From: an uncultured bacterium | GTDB taxonomy: Bacteria; Sysuimicrobiota; Sysuimicrobiia; Sysuimicrobiales; Sysuimicrobiaceae | Assembly: GCA_938028835.1 (NCBI GenBank) | Contig: CALIMJ010000027.1 | Location: 24,380 to 88,379, forward strand | Length of the DNA: 64,000 nucleotides | Reading direction: 5' to 3' | Part shown: one piece after another, positions 15,700-26,578 of the stretch | Numbering within the stretch: position 1 is the stretch's first letter | How the letters are laid out: every line of letters starts with the position of its first letter | Notes under the pieces: generated by a model | Seen by the model: only the letters and a program-made list of their open reading frames with translations | Told to the model about the DNA's origin: nothing | The model's database searches: none | Position numbers and translations under genes: made by a program

Positions 15700-17340
15700 T
15701 TGGCGCGTTGGGCGGAGTTCGCGGCCACCCTGGACGCAGTGTCCCGTACGCCGTCGAAACGGGAGAAGGTCACCCTGCTGGCGGCGTACCTGCGCCGGCT
15801 CCCGGAGGACGCGCTGCGGGTCGCGTGTACGTACCTGACCGGTCGCGTGCTGCCGCCCGGGGATCCCGACAAACTGCAGATCGGCTGGTCCACCCTCGTG
15901 GAGGTGCTGCAGGAGCTGTCCGGGGCTACGGATCGGGAGGTCTCGGAGCTGTACCTGCGCTGGGGCGACCTAGGAGACGCAGCCGCGGAGCTGGTGGCCC
16001 GGCGGCGCACCGTCCCCCTGTTCCGCGAGCCCCTGACCCTGGAGGCTACCCACGCGCAGCTGCGGCGCGCAGCGGCCGTGCGCGGGAAGGGAGCTGCGGA
16101 GTTCCGGGCGGCGGTCCTGCGGGCCCTCCTGGAGCAGGCGCAGCCCATGGAGGCGAAGTACCTGGTCCGGGTGCTCACCGGGGACCTGCGGATCGGTCTG
16201 AAGGAAGGGTTGCTGCAGGAGGCGGTGGCGGAGGCGTTCAGCGCTCGGCCGGCAGCGGTGCGCCGCGCGGACCTGCTGTGTTCGGACCTCGCAGAGGTGG
16301 CGTGTCAGGCGCGCCGGGGCGAGCTGGCCGCTAGCTCCCTGCGCTACTTCCGCCCCTTCCGCTTCATGCTGGCCGGCACCCTCGCCGACCCCGCGGAGCC
16401 TTTCCGGGGGGGCTCACAGGAGGTGCTGGCGGAGGACAAGTACGACGGGGTGCGCGTGCAGGTGCATCGGCTGGGCGACCGGGTCACGCTGTACTCGCGC
16501 ACCCTGGACGACGTGACGGACAGCTTCCCGGAGCTCCGACAGCCTCTGCTGCAGCTCGGCCCCGCGTACATCGCGGACGGCGAGCTGGTGGCCTGGGCCG
16601 GACAGCAGCCGGCCCCGTTCCAACGGTTGCAGCAGCGCCTGCGCCGGCTCGATCCCCTCGAGGTGGCGGAGCAGGTCCCCGTGGTCCTGTTCCTGTTCGA
16701 CCTGTTGAGGGTGGAAGGGCAGGATCTGGTGGACCTCCCCCTGGTCGAGCGCCGGCAGCGCCTCGAGTCCCTGGGCTTCTCCGGACCGGTCCGCCTGGCG
16801 AATGCCCGGCCCGTGCGGGACGTGGCCTCCCTGCGGGAGGCCTTCCAGGCTGCCCGGGAACGTGGCAACGAGGGCCTGGTGGTGAAACGCCTGGACGCGC
16901 CGTACCGGCCGGGGCGGCGGGGCGGGCTGTGGTTGAAGTGGAAGGAGCCGCTGGCGACCCTGGACGTGGTGGTGGTAGGTGCGGAGTACGGCCACGGCAA
17001 ACGGGCGGGGTGGCTGAGCGACTACACCTTCGCCGTCCGGGACGGCGACCGCCTGCGCGTGGTGGGCAAGGCCTACTCCGGCCTGCAGGACGCGGAGATC
17101 GCGCAGCTCACGGAGTTCTTCCTCCGCCACACGGTGAGGGACTTCGGGCACTTCAAGGCGGTGGAGCCGAAGGTGGTGCTGGAGGTGGCGTTCGACGCGG
17201 TGACGCGCAGCGACCGGCACGACTCCGGCTACGCGCTGCGGTTTCCCCGTATCGTCCGGGTGCGCGCCGACAAGACGCCGCAGGAGGCCAGCACCCTGGA
17301 AGAGGTGGAGGCCCTGTACCGCCAGCAGCGGCAGGGTTAG
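15700..17340 (+). CDS. lig: ATP-dependent DNA ligase, archaeal/LigB-like three-domain type
   Basis: This is a 546-residue DNA ligase expected to seal nicks using ATP. An N-terminal DNA-binding domain (about 1-220) is followed by the adenylation domain with motif I EDKYDGVRVQV, whose Lys is near residue 247. Motif IV-like EGLVVKR and motif V-like LWLKWK follow, and then a C-terminal OB domain. The TTG at 15700 is chosen because AGGAGG lies six bases upstream. The layout resembles archaeal Lig1-type enzymes rather than NAD-dependent LigA. It may act in repair beside a LigA elsewhere. Confidence 0.9.
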   Translation: MARWAEFAATLDAVSRTPSKREKVTLLAAYLRRLPEDALRVACTYLTGRVLPPGDPDKLQIGWSTLVEVLQELSGATDREVSELYLRWGDLGDAAAELVARRRTVPLFREPLTLEATHAQLRRAAAVRGKGAAEFRAAVLRALLEQAQPMEAKYLVRVLTGDLRIGLKEGLLQEAVAEAFSARPAAVRRADLLCSDLAEVACQARRGELAASSLRYFRPFRFMLAGTLADPAEPFRGGSQEVLAEDKYDGVRVQVHRLGDRVTLYSRTLDDVTDSFPELRQPLLQLGPAYIADGELVAWAGQQPAPFQRLQQRLRRLDPLEVAEQVPVVLFLFDLLRVEGQDLVDLPLVERRQRLESLGFSGPVRLANARPVRDVASLREAFQAARERGNEGLVVKRLDAPYRPGRRGGLWLKWKEPLATLDVVVVGAEYGHGKRAGWLSDYTFAVRDGDRLRVVGKAYSGLQDAEIAQLTEFFLRHTVRDFGHFKAVEPKVVLEVAFDAVTRSDRHDSGYALRFPRIVRVRADKTPQEASTLEEVEALYRQQRQG

Positions 17341-17452
17341 ACGGGTCGAAGGGGCCGGTCGTCCTCCCGGTCGGCTGCTCCACGCACACGGCGCGCGGTG
17401 GTGTCTTTCGCGGCAGCGCGCGGGTGGGGTACCGTAGGGGGTGGAGGTCCTG

Positions 17453-18748
17453 GTGGTCTACCGGCTGCTCCTCCTACTGCTCCTCGTCCTCGGGTCCGGC
17501 CTGGGTCTGGCCGCCCCGCAGGGGCCCGTGGTGTACCGGATCCGGGTGGAGGGGGTCATCTCCCCCGCCTCCGCCATGTACATCAGCCGCGGGATCCGGG
17601 AGGCGCACGCCGCGGGAGCGGTGGCCCTGGTGGTGGAGCTCGACACCCCGGGCGGCCTGTTGAAGTCCACGGACGACATCACCAAGGCGATCCTGGCCTC
17701 ACCCGTCCCGGTGATCGTGTACGTGGCGCCCCCCGGTGCCCGTGCAGCCTCCGCGGGGGTGTTCCTGGTGTACGCGGCGCACGTGGCGGCCATGGCGCCC
17801 ACCACCAACCTGGGGGCGGCCACCCCGGTGGCCGTGGGCGGCGGAGAGCAGGAGACGGAGAGCCAGAGGACCATGATCCGCAAGGCCACCGAGGACGCGG
17901 TGGCCAAGATCCGCACCCTCGCCCGCCGACGCGGGAGGAACGCGGAGTGGGGCGAGCGGGCCGTACGCCAGGCGGCGGCGCTGCCCAGCGAGGAGGCGGT
18001 GCGGATGGACGTGGTGGACCTGCTGGCCGCGGACGTGCACGAGTTGCTGGCCCGGGTGGACGGGCGCACGGTGGAGGTCCTGGGCGGGCCTCGGGTGCTG
18101 CGGACCCGAGGCGCCCGGGTGGTAGACCTGGACATGGACCTCCGGGAGCGGTTCCTGGACCTGCTGGCGGAGCCCAACGTGGGCCTGATCCTCATGACGG
18201 TGGCCATCTACGGCATCCTGTTCGAGCTGAACAATCCGGGAGCGGTGGTGCCGGGGGTGGTGGGGGCCATCGCCCTCATCCTCGCGCTGGCGTCGTTCGC
18301 CATCCTGCAGGTGAACTACGCAGGCCTGGCGCTCATCGCCCTCGGGATCGCCCTGCTCATGGCGGAGCTGTTCGTCCCGGGGTTCGGTGTGCTGGGGGTG
18401 GGCGGCATCGTGGCGTTCATCCTCGGCGGTATCTTGCTGACCAGCAACCAGGAGCCGTACCTCCGGGCGTCGGTGCCCCTGGTGGTGGCCCTGGGACTGA
18501 TGACCGGAGGCTTCTTCCTCTTTGCCCTGGGGGCGGCGGTCCGGGCGCAGCGCAGGCAGCCCGTGTCGGGCCGGGAGGCTTTGGTGGGGCGTGTGGGCGT
18601 GGCGAAGACCGACCTGGACGGACAGGGTCTGGTCCTGGTAGCGGGGGAGGACTGGACCGCGGAGTCGGACGAGCCGGTGCGGGCGGGCGAGCGCGTGCGG
18701 GTGGTGGGGGTCGAGGGGCTGCGGCTGCGGGTCCGCAGGGAGGGATGA
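17453..18748 (+). CDS. nfeD: NfeD-type membrane serine protease (ClpP-fold)
   Basis: This 431-residue protein has a signal peptide, a ClpP-like protease domain, about four or five membrane segments (about 235-355) and a C-terminal soluble OB-like NfeD domain. The catalytic Ser is in GARAASAGVFL, near residue 100, and a Lys in the helix after RTMIRKATED is the candidate general base, as in archaeal STOPP proteases. The GTG at 17453 sits five bases after GGAGG; a GTG at 17441 is also in frame. It overlaps tsaE by ATGA. The usual partner, a stomatin/SPFH protein, is not adjacent. Confidence 0.85.
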   Translation: MVYRLLLLLLLVLGSGLGLAAPQGPVVYRIRVEGVISPASAMYISRGIREAHAAGAVALVVELDTPGGLLKSTDDITKAILASPVPVIVYVAPPGARAASAGVFLVYAAHVAAMAPTTNLGAATPVAVGGGEQETESQRTMIRKATEDAVAKIRTLARRRGRNAEWGERAVRQAAALPSEEAVRMDVVDLLAADVHELLARVDGRTVEVLGGPRVLRTRGARVVDLDMDLRERFLDLLAEPNVGLILMTVAIYGILFELNNPGAVVPGVVGAIALILALASFAILQVNYAGLALIALGIALLMAELFVPGFGVLGVGGIVAFILGGILLTSNQEPYLRASVPLVVALGLMTGGFFLFALGAAVRAQRRQPVSGREALVGRVGVAKTDLDGQGLVLVAGEDWTAESDEPVRAGERVRVVGVEGLRLRVRREG

Positions 18749-19254
18749 AGCCCGCGGAGGCGGCCGCGGGCCGCCAGTGGACCAGTTCCAGCGAGGCCCG
18801 GACCCGCGGCCTGGGCGAGGCCCTCGGGCAGGTGCTGCGGCCGGGCGACGTGGTAGCGTTGGTGGGCGAGCTGGGCGCCGGAAAGACCACCTTCGTGCAG
18901 GGCGTGGCCCGGGGGTTGGGAGTGTCGGGCTACGTGGCCAGCCCGACCTTCACCCTCGTGCGAGAGTACCGCGGCAGGGTGTACCTCTACCACGTGGACC
19001 TGTTCCGGATCGGGCCGGAGGACCTGGACGGTATCGGGTTCGACGAGCTGATGGAGTCCAAAGCCGCGGTGGTGGTGGAGTGGGCGGATCGCGCATCCGA
19101 CCGCCTGCCCGCGGACTGCCTCTGGGTTTACATCCACGGGACCGGCTCCCAGGTCCGCAGCCTTCACGTGCGGGCTACGGGAAGCTCCAGCTCCCAGCTG
19201 CTCCGGCTGTGGGAACGGGAGGCGGAGGCCGAACGTGCGGGTGTTGGGGGTTGA
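18745..19254 (+). CDS. tsaE: tRNA threonylcarbamoyladenosine biosynthesis ATPase TsaE
   Basis: TsaE (169 residues) is the small ATPase of the t6A37 tRNA-modification complex with TsaB and TsaD. A Walker A box GELGAGKTTF lies near residue 42. The SPTFTLVREY motif and YHVDLFRI are family hallmarks. Its ATG overlaps the nfeD stop, and its end overlaps the tsaB start by 20 bases, consistent with one operon. Confidence 0.95.
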   Translation: MKPAEAAAGRQWTSSSEARTRGLGEALGQVLRPGDVVALVGELGAGKTTFVQGVARGLGVSGYVASPTFTLVREYRGRVYLYHVDLFRIGPEDLDGIGFDELMESKAAVVVEWADRASDRLPADCLWVYIHGTGSQVRSLHVRATGSSSSQLLRLWEREAEAERAGVGG

Positions 19255-19927
19255 GACGGCCACCGACACGGCCAGCGTGGCCCTGGTGGACGGCTCCGGC
19301 CTCCTGGCGGAACGCACCGTGCGAGGGCCTGGAAGGTCTCTGGAGTGGTTGGCCCCCGCCATCTGGGGACTCCTGCAGGACGTGGGCTGGGGTCCAGACG
19401 TCGTGGAGGGGGTGGCGGTGTCCGTGGGCCCCGGATCGTTCACGGGGCTGCGGGTGGGGATCGCCACGGCGGTAGGATGGGCACGGGCACGGAACCTGCC
19501 CGCCTGCGGGGTTCCGACCCTGGAAGCTCTGGCCGCAGTCGTGGAGGCTTCCACCGTGGGGGTGCTAGTGGACGCCAGGCGCGGCGAGGTGGCGGCAGCG
19601 CTGTTCCAGCGCCGCGACGGCCGCGTGGTCCGGCTGGTGGAAGAGCTGGTGGCACCACCGGAGGAGGTACTAAACGCCTTCCGCGCAGCGGGCGACGCCG
19701 CCAGAGGCTGCGTGCTGGTCGGGGACGGGTTGGCGCGGTGGGCCGCGGTGTTCACGCGGGCACTGCCGGACAGTCGCCTGGCGGACCCGACGTCCTGGAG
19801 CCCGAGGGCGGCTTCGGTGGCCTGGCTCGGCCGGCAGCGTCTGCTGGAAGGCCGAGCACAGCCGTTGGTGCACATCCAGCCGTGGTACGGCCGCACGCCT
19901 GCGTTCCGGCAGGTGGGACGAGGATGA
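19235..19927 (+). CDS. tsaB: tRNA threonylcarbamoyladenosine biosynthesis protein TsaB
   Basis: This 230-residue protein of the ASKHA fold pairs with TsaD in t6A synthesis. The GTG start gives MRVLGVETATDTASVAL, and VSVGPGSFTGLRVGIATA is the family signature. It lacks the TsaD metal-binding His pair, as expected. Its stop overlaps the rimI ATG. Confidence 0.94.
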   Translation: MRVLGVETATDTASVALVDGSGLLAERTVRGPGRSLEWLAPAIWGLLQDVGWGPDVVEGVAVSVGPGSFTGLRVGIATAVGWARARNLPACGVPTLEALAAVVEASTVGVLVDARRGEVAAALFQRRDGRVVRLVEELVAPPEEVLNAFRAAGDAARGCVLVGDGLARWAAVFTRALPDSRLADPTSWSPRAASVAWLGRQRLLEGRAQPLVHIQPWYGRTPAFRQVGRG

Positions 19928-20436
19928 AGCTGGTGGCGTCGGTTCAGATCGAGCCCATGCGGCTGCAGGACCTCCCGCGGGTCCTGGAGATCGAGCGCCA
20001 GTGCTTTTCCACCCCGTGGCCCCGGGACGCCTACCGCCGGGAGCTGCAGGAGAACCGCAGCGCCTGCTACCTGGTGGCGCGGCAGAACGGAGTGGTGGTG
20101 GGCTATGCGGGCATGTGGGTGATCCTGGAGGAGGCCCACGTGACGACCCTCGCGGTGGAGCCGCGCTGCCGGAGGCGGAAGATCGGGGAGCGGTTGCTTG
20201 CAGCCCTCATCGAGGAGGCGCGGGCGCGCGGGGCGCGGTGGGTGACCCTGGAGGTCCGGCGGTCTAACCACGCGGCCCAGGCCCTGTACCGTAAGTACGG
20301 CTTCCGGGAGGTCCACGTGCGGCCGCGGTACTACAGCGACAACGGCGAGGACGCCCTCATCATGTGGACCGGGAACATCTGGGAGGAGCCCTTCCGATCG
20401 CAGTTCGAGGCCCTGAAGGGGGCCCTGCCGTGGTGA
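19924..20436 (+). CDS. rimI: Ribosomal-protein-alanine N-acetyltransferase RimI
   Basis: This is a 170-residue GNAT acetyltransferase. The acetyl-CoA-binding motif region reads RRRKIGERLLAAL, and EVRRSNHAAQALYRKYGF is the typical RimI C-terminal block. It lies in the usual tsaB-rimI-tsaD order with overlapping stops and starts. Confidence 0.92.
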   Translation: MKLVASVQIEPMRLQDLPRVLEIERQCFSTPWPRDAYRRELQENRSACYLVARQNGVVVGYAGMWVILEEAHVTTLAVEPRCRRRKIGERLLAALIEEARARGARWVTLEVRRSNHAAQALYRKYGFREVHVRPRYYSDNGEDALIMWTGNIWEEPFRSQFEALKGALPW

Positions 20437-21545
20437 GGGGGCGGGAAGGCGCGCAGCGTCCTCCGGTGTACGGGCAGCCGGTTCTGGGGATCGAGACGTC
20501 CTGCGACGAGACCGCGGCCGCGGTGGTCCAGGGCACGGAAGTGCGGTCCAACGTGGTGGCCTCGCAGGTGGACCTGCACCACCGCTACGGCGGGGTGGTG
20601 CCCGAGCTGGCGGCGCGCCGGCACGTGGAGCGCCTGGTGGCGGTGGTGGACGAGGCCCTGGAACGCGCCGAGGTGGAGGTGGCGGACCTGGGGGCGGTGG
20701 CGGTGACGTGCGGGCCGGGTCTGGTGGGCGCACTCGCCGTGGGCGTGGCGTTTGCCAAGGCCCTGAGCCTGGCCGCCGGTAAGCCCCTTGTGGGCGTGAA
20801 CCACCTGGAGGGGCACATCTACGCCAACGTCCTCGTTTACGGGCCTTTCCCCACGCCCGCCCTGGCCCTGGTGGTGTCCGGGGCCCACACCGACCTGTTG
20901 TGGATCCCGGAGTACGGCCGGTACCGCGTGCTCGGGCGAACCCGGGACGACGCCGCGGGCGAAGCCTTCGACAAGGCCGCCCGGGCTATGGGCCTGGGCT
21001 ACCCGGGTGGACCGGAGATCGACCGGCTAAGCCAGAAGGGAGACCCTGCCCGCGTCCCCATGCCGGAGCCGCTGGCTTCGGAGGATGGGTACGACTTCAG
21101 CTTCAGCGGGCTGAAGACCGCGGTCCTGCGGGCACTGCAGCAGAGCCCACCTCCGGAGGTGGCGGACCTGGCCGCAGCGTTCCAGCAGGCGGTGGTGTCC
21201 CACCTGGTCCGCAGGACGGTACGGGCCGCCCGGGACCTGCGGCCAGCCTGTTTGCTCCTGGGCGGGGGGGTGGCGGCCAACCGGGCCCTGCGGGAGCGGC
21301 TTTCACGGGAAGCGGACCGCCTGGGCATCCCCCTGTGGTTGCCGCCGGCGTGGCTGTGCACCGACAACGCGGCCATGATCGCGTGCGCGGGCGCGTTCCG
21401 GCTGGCCCGCGGCGAGCGGGCCCCCCTGGACCTGGGGGCGTGGGCCGACCTCCCCTGGCAAGACGGCACAGGCGGGCGCGTGGGCCCTTCACATCCGCCG
21501 CAGCAGCCGGGACGAGTTTCCGAGGATAAACAGGTCCGGCAGTGA
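20430..21545 (+). CDS. tsaD: tRNA N6-adenosine threonylcarbamoyltransferase TsaD
   Basis: TsaD (371 residues) transfers the threonylcarbamoyl group to A37 of ANN-decoding tRNAs. GIETSCDETAAAVV, the metal-site motif NHLEGHIYA and LLLGGGVAANRALR are present. Two adjacent GTG codons (20430, 20433) are possible starts; the first has the better spacing from a GGGGG site, the second gives a GTGA overlap with rimI. The last ~20 residues are unlike the family and are encoded antisense to the end of the metal ATPase gene (57-base tail-to-tail overlap). Confidence 0.95.
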   Translation: MVRGREGAQRPPVYGQPVLGIETSCDETAAAVVQGTEVRSNVVASQVDLHHRYGGVVPELAARRHVERLVAVVDEALERAEVEVADLGAVAVTCGPGLVGALAVGVAFAKALSLAAGKPLVGVNHLEGHIYANVLVYGPFPTPALALVVSGAHTDLLWIPEYGRYRVLGRTRDDAAGEAFDKAARAMGLGYPGGPEIDRLSQKGDPARVPMPEPLASEDGYDFSFSGLKTAVLRALQQSPPPEVADLAAAFQQAVVSHLVRRTVRAARDLRPACLLLGGGVAANRALRERLSREADRLGIPLWLPPAWLCTDNAAMIACAGAFRLARGERAPLDLGAWADLPWQDGTGGRVGPSHPPQQPGRVSEDKQVRQ

Positions 21546-23552
21546 CTGGGCCGCGGCCGCCAGGGGCGGGGACAGCACGCCCCCCGCGGCCAGCGTAAGC
21601 CCGGCGACGTTGTAGGCGGCCGTGAACAGCAGGTTCAGCCACACGGTCCCCATGAACCGCCGCGCCAGGCGGAACAGCTGGGGGATTAGGGACCAGTCCT
21701 CGCGCAGGAGCACCACGTGGGCCGCCTCCACGGCCACCGCGGTCCCCGCCGAGCCCATGGCCACCCCGACGTGCGCCTGCGCGAGGGCCGGAGCGTCGTT
21801 GACCCCGTCACCCACCATGACCACCACGTGCCCCTTCCTCTGGTAGTGGCGGACCACCTCGATCTTGTCTTCCGGCAGTAGGCGCGCCCGCCACGCGATA
21901 CCGAGCTGTCCGGCCAGCTCCCGCGCGGCGGCCTCGCTGTCCCCCGTGAGGAGTTCCACGCGCTGCACTCCCAGGGCCACTAGCTGCTTCAGGCACTCCG
22001 CCACACCCGGACGCGGCCGGTCCGCCAGAGCCAGAAGGCCTGCCGCCCGGCCGTCCACGGTTACCACCACCACGGTCCTGCCCTGCTGCTCGAGCTGGCC
22101 TGATGGGCCGTCGGGAGCCGGTCCCTGCGGCTTCCCCACCGTGACCTCCCGACCCAAGACGCGGGCCCGCACGCCGACCCCAGGTAGCGCCTCGAACGTT
22201 TCCGGAGGGATCACGTCCAGCTGGCGGGCCTGCGCGGCGCGCCGGACGGCCTCCCCGAGGGGATGCTCGGAGTACCACTCCGCGGAAGCCGCCAGGGCGA
22301 GGACCTCCTCCGGTCGCTGTCCGTCCAGGGCCACCACGTCCACCACCTCCGGCCGTCCCACGGTGAGGGTGCCGGTTTTGTCCACCAGGACCACGTCCGC
22401 CCGTGCCAGGAGCTCCAGGTAACGACCTCCCTTCACCAGCACGCCCCTGCGGGCCGCGGCGCCCACGCTGGCCAGCACCGCCACGGGGGTGGCCAGGGCG
22501 AAGGAGCACGAGCAGGCCACCACCAGCACCGCGGCGGTGGCGAGGGGGTCCTTCCGGAGGAGGAACGTTAGCAGGGCCACCGACGCCACGACGGGCAGGT
22601 ACCAGCCGGAGAACCGGTCCGCAGCCAGCTGCACAGGCCCCCGGTCGCGCTCGGCCTCCTGGACCATGCGGATCACGCGGCCGAAGGTGCTCTCCGGCCC
22701 CACGGCGGCGGCACGGACCCGGAGGTAGCCGGCCCGCACCACGCTGGCCGCGAAGACCTCGCTGCCGGGCTGCACGTCCACGGGCATGGGCTCTCCGGTG
22801 ATCGCCGCCTGGTCCACCGTGGCGGTCCCCTCCACCACCCGTCCGTCCACCGGCACCGCTTCCCCGGGCGGCACCACCACCACTTCGCCCACCTGCACCG
22901 TGTCCGCGGGGACCACCACCTCTGCCCCGTCCCGCTCCACCCGGGCTGTCCGGGGGCTCAGGCGGGCGAGGTGCGCCACCGCCTCCCGCGCCCGCTCGGT
23001 GGTGAAACGCTCCACGAACTCCCCCACCCGCATGAAGAACACCACCACCGCGCCAGCAGCCCACTCCCCCACTGCCGCCGCGGCCAACAGGCCCACGGTC
23101 ATGAGGGTGTGAGCCACCACTTGGCCTCGCAGGGCCGCCCGGAGCACGTTGCAGAACACCGGCCATCCACCCGCCAGAATGACCGCCATCCAGATCGGCG
23201 GGGGCACGCGTCGGGTCAGAGCCTGGAGGAGCCCGGCCCGTTCTCCGAGGACGACCGCCACCAGCACTGCCCCGAACAGCGCACCCAGCAGCCGCATCAA
23301 AGCTCGCCCGTAAGCGGGAGCGGACGGGGGGCGGGCCGGGCCGACCTCGTAGCCTGCACGGCGGAGAGCGTCCTGCAGCTGCCCGACTCCCGTACGGGAG
23401 GGGTCGTAACGCACCACAGCCACACCGGAGGCCAGGAGGACCTCCACCTCCTTGACCCCCGGCACCGCGGCCAGAGCCCGCTGGACGTGGCGGGCGCAGT
23501 CCCCGCAGTCCATGCCGCGGACGGGCAGCTCGGCGGTGGAGGGTGCTGTCAT
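21489..23552 (-). CDS. Heavy-metal P1B-type ATPase with CSC transmembrane motif
   Basis: This is a 687-residue metal-exporting P-type ATPase. An N-terminal HMA domain carries GMDCGDC. TGEP, DKTGTLT, the SEHPLGEAV motif and GDGVNDAPAL are all present. The metal-site motif in the sixth membrane helix reads CSCSFALATP, with Ser where the usual CPC has Pro. The ATG at 23552 overlaps the stop of the ArsR-family regulator (ATGA). The neighbouring sensor looks like the Cd/Pb sensor CmtR, so Cd, Pb or Zn export is the best guess rather than copper, but the unusual motif leaves the metal open. Confidence 0.88.
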   Translation of the reverse strand: MTAPSTAELPVRGMDCGDCARHVQRALAAVPGVKEVEVLLASGVAVVRYDPSRTGVGQLQDALRRAGYEVGPARPPSAPAYGRALMRLLGALFGAVLVAVVLGERAGLLQALTRRVPPPIWMAVILAGGWPVFCNVLRAALRGQVVAHTLMTVGLLAAAAVGEWAAGAVVVFFMRVGEFVERFTTERAREAVAHLARLSPRTARVERDGAEVVVPADTVQVGEVVVVPPGEAVPVDGRVVEGTATVDQAAITGEPMPVDVQPGSEVFAASVVRAGYLRVRAAAVGPESTFGRVIRMVQEAERDRGPVQLAADRFSGWYLPVVASVALLTFLLRKDPLATAAVLVVACSCSFALATPVAVLASVGAAARRGVLVKGGRYLELLARADVVLVDKTGTLTVGRPEVVDVVALDGQRPEEVLALAASAEWYSEHPLGEAVRRAAQARQLDVIPPETFEALPGVGVRARVLGREVTVGKPQGPAPDGPSGQLEQQGRTVVVVTVDGRAAGLLALADRPRPGVAECLKQLVALGVQRVELLTGDSEAAARELAGQLGIAWRARLLPEDKIEVVRHYQRKGHVVVMVGDGVNDAPALAQAHVGVAMGSAGTAVAVEAAHVVLLREDWSLIPQLFRLARRFMGTVWLNLLFTAAYNVAGLTLAAGGVLSPPLAAAAQSLPDLFILGNSSRLLRRM

Positions 23553-23911
23553 GGGGCGTCCTCGTGTTCGGCGTAGCGGGTGCACTGGTACACGCCGCGC
23601 GCCACCTCCGCCAGGATCCGGTCCGCGAGGCGCAACAGGGCGTCCACCCGGCCGTCCGTCAACCGGTAGCGGACGAACCGGCCGTCCCGCTGCCGCTGTA
23701 CGAGGCCGCAGTCCCAGAGGCACTGCAGGTGGTTGGACACGTTGGGCTGGCTCAGCCCGGTGGCCTGGACGATCTCCCCAACGGTTCGCGGGCCTTCCCG
23801 AAGGCACTCCAGGATGGCTAGGCGGGATCGGTCCGCGAATCCCCGGAACAGCTTGGCCTTGAGGGCCAGGGCAGTGGGGTTTGCCTGCAGTCGAGCTGCC
23901 AACGAACTCAC
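23549..23911 (-). CDS. ArsR-family metal sensor, CmtR-like (Cd/Pb)
   Basis: This is a 120-residue winged-helix repressor. The recognition helix region is [20 protein letters not shown]. Cys64 and Cys68 (CLWDC) and a C-terminal Cys110 (YQCTRY) match the spacing of Cys57, Cys61 and Cys102, which bind Cd/Pb in mycobacterial CmtR. The GTG at 23911 is the longest start; a TTG at 23902 would also give an acceptable N-terminus. A TATGAT hexamer at 23920-23915 sits only three bases before the GTG, so the transcript may be leaderless from the TTG. It is translationally coupled to the ATPase gene. Confidence 0.85.
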   Translation of the reverse strand: MSSLAARLQANPTALALKAKLFRGFADRSRLAILECLREGPRTVGEIVQATGLSQPNVSNHLQCLWDCGLVQRQRDGRFVRYRLTDGRVDALLRLADRILAEVARGVYQCTRYAEHEDAP

Positions 23912-23913
23912 TC

Positions 23914-23940
23914 GATCATATCGTTATCTGATGATATCAT
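23914..23940 (-). promoter_or_regulatory. Candidate operator/promoter of the metal-resistance operon
   Basis: An AT-rich island in GC-rich DNA directly precedes the ArsR-family gene. It contains a perfect 10-base palindrome ATGATATCAT (23931-23940) and a TATGAT -10-like hexamer (23920-23915, minus strand). ArsR-family repressors typically bind such AT-rich dyads over their own promoter. The exact operator limits are not resolved. Confidence 0.5.
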
Positions 23941-23971
23941 GCCCGGCGTAGGAGCCCTCGTCAAGGAGGGC

Positions 23972-24000
23972 TTGCGGGGACGCACCCGTCCGCCTACACT
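23972..24000 (+). promoter_or_regulatory. Promoter of groES-groEL
   Basis: TTGCGG (23972-23977) and TACACT (23995-24000) are separated by 17 bases. The start point would fall near 24007, immediately before the CIRCE element. Confidence 0.7.
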
Positions 24001-24011
24001 TAGGGCTTGGA

Positions 24012-24038
24012 TTAGCACTCTCCGGGTGAGAGTGCTAA
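24012..24038 (+). promoter_or_regulatory. CIRCE operator (HrcA binding site)
   Basis: The inverted repeat TTAGCACTC-N9-GAGTGCTAA matches the CIRCE consensus at all 18 positions with the standard 9-base spacer. It overlaps the predicted transcription start of groES, so HrcA repression with heat-shock induction is expected. hrcA itself is not in the window. Confidence 0.97.
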
Positions 24039-24079
24039 TCCCGCACGCCAAATTCCACGGCCAAGGAGGGAGGGTCGCC

Positions 24080-26000
<1,921 letters not shown>

Positions 26001-26020
26001 GCGTCCACGATGGACACGGG

Positions 26021-26060
26021 GCGGGGGAGGGCCGCAGGGCCCTCCCCCGCGTCCTTTTGC
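26021..26060 (+). terminator. Rho-independent terminator after groEL
   Basis: A long perfect GC stem (GCGGGGGAGGGCC pairing around a GCA loop with its complement, 26021-26052) is followed by GTCCTTTTGCG. It starts 20 bases after the groEL stop. Confidence 0.85.
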
Positions 26061-26105
26061 GTATTCTCTGCAGGTGCGCGGCGCCGGGCGTCGAACTCCG
26101 GGGGT

Positions 26106-26501
26106 ATGATTTCTGCCGTACACGCCTTCCGGACCCTCCTGTGGACTGCGGTAGCCCTTCACGCCGGGGTGTTCCTGGTGGCGTTCGTGCTGGATCTCGC
26201 CGGGCGGCGCCTGCCCGGCTGGCTGTGGGGCGTCTACCTGCCCGCGGCGGCGATGGTGGTGGTCCAGGGCCTTTCCGGTGTCGCGTTGTACGTGTCTGGG
26301 TTCAGGCCACCGGACACACTCCACCTGGTCTACGGGCTGCTGTCTCTTGTGGGGGGGGTGGCGGCTTTCGGGCTGCGACCCGGGGGCTTCCTCCGCGGGA
26401 CGGTCCCTGCGCGCCGCGAAGCCCGGGCGGTGGCCCTGGTGTCCCTCACGGTGGCGGCCTTGATGCTGCGGAGCTACCAGACGGGGACCTTGGCTCGGTA
26501 G
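26106..26501 (+). CDS. Small four-helix membrane protein of unknown function
   Basis: This is a 131-residue protein made almost entirely of about four membrane helices. The ATG at 26106 is preferred over an upstream one at 26010, because the intervening residues overlap the groEL terminator and are not protein-like. Helix 1 (TAVALHAGVFLVAFVLD) and helix 3 (DTLHLVYGLLSLVGG) each contain a His, which could bind haem or a metal, but I do not recognise the family. It lies directly upstream of the first of five TTTAAGC operator pairs, which appears to control the next gene rather than this one. Confidence 0.65.
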   Translation: MISAVHAFRTLLWTAVALHAGVFLVAFVLDLAGRRLPGWLWGVYLPAAAMVVVQGLSGVALYVSGFRPPDTLHLVYGLLSLVGGVAAFGLRPGGFLRGTVPARREARAVALVSLTVAALMLRSYQTGTLAR

Positions 26502-26578
26502 GAGCCACAGAGCGCGTCGAGCACAGCCTTCCCGCGCGAGCGTGGCCGGTAAGAGGCATCCCCCGATTCCCCTTCCGC

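Noticed and set aside
18316..20733. An 805-codon minus-strand frame over nfeD-tsaE-tsaB-rimI-tsaD
   Set aside because: It lies opposite five well-supported genes and has Pro/Arg-rich composition with no domain motifs.
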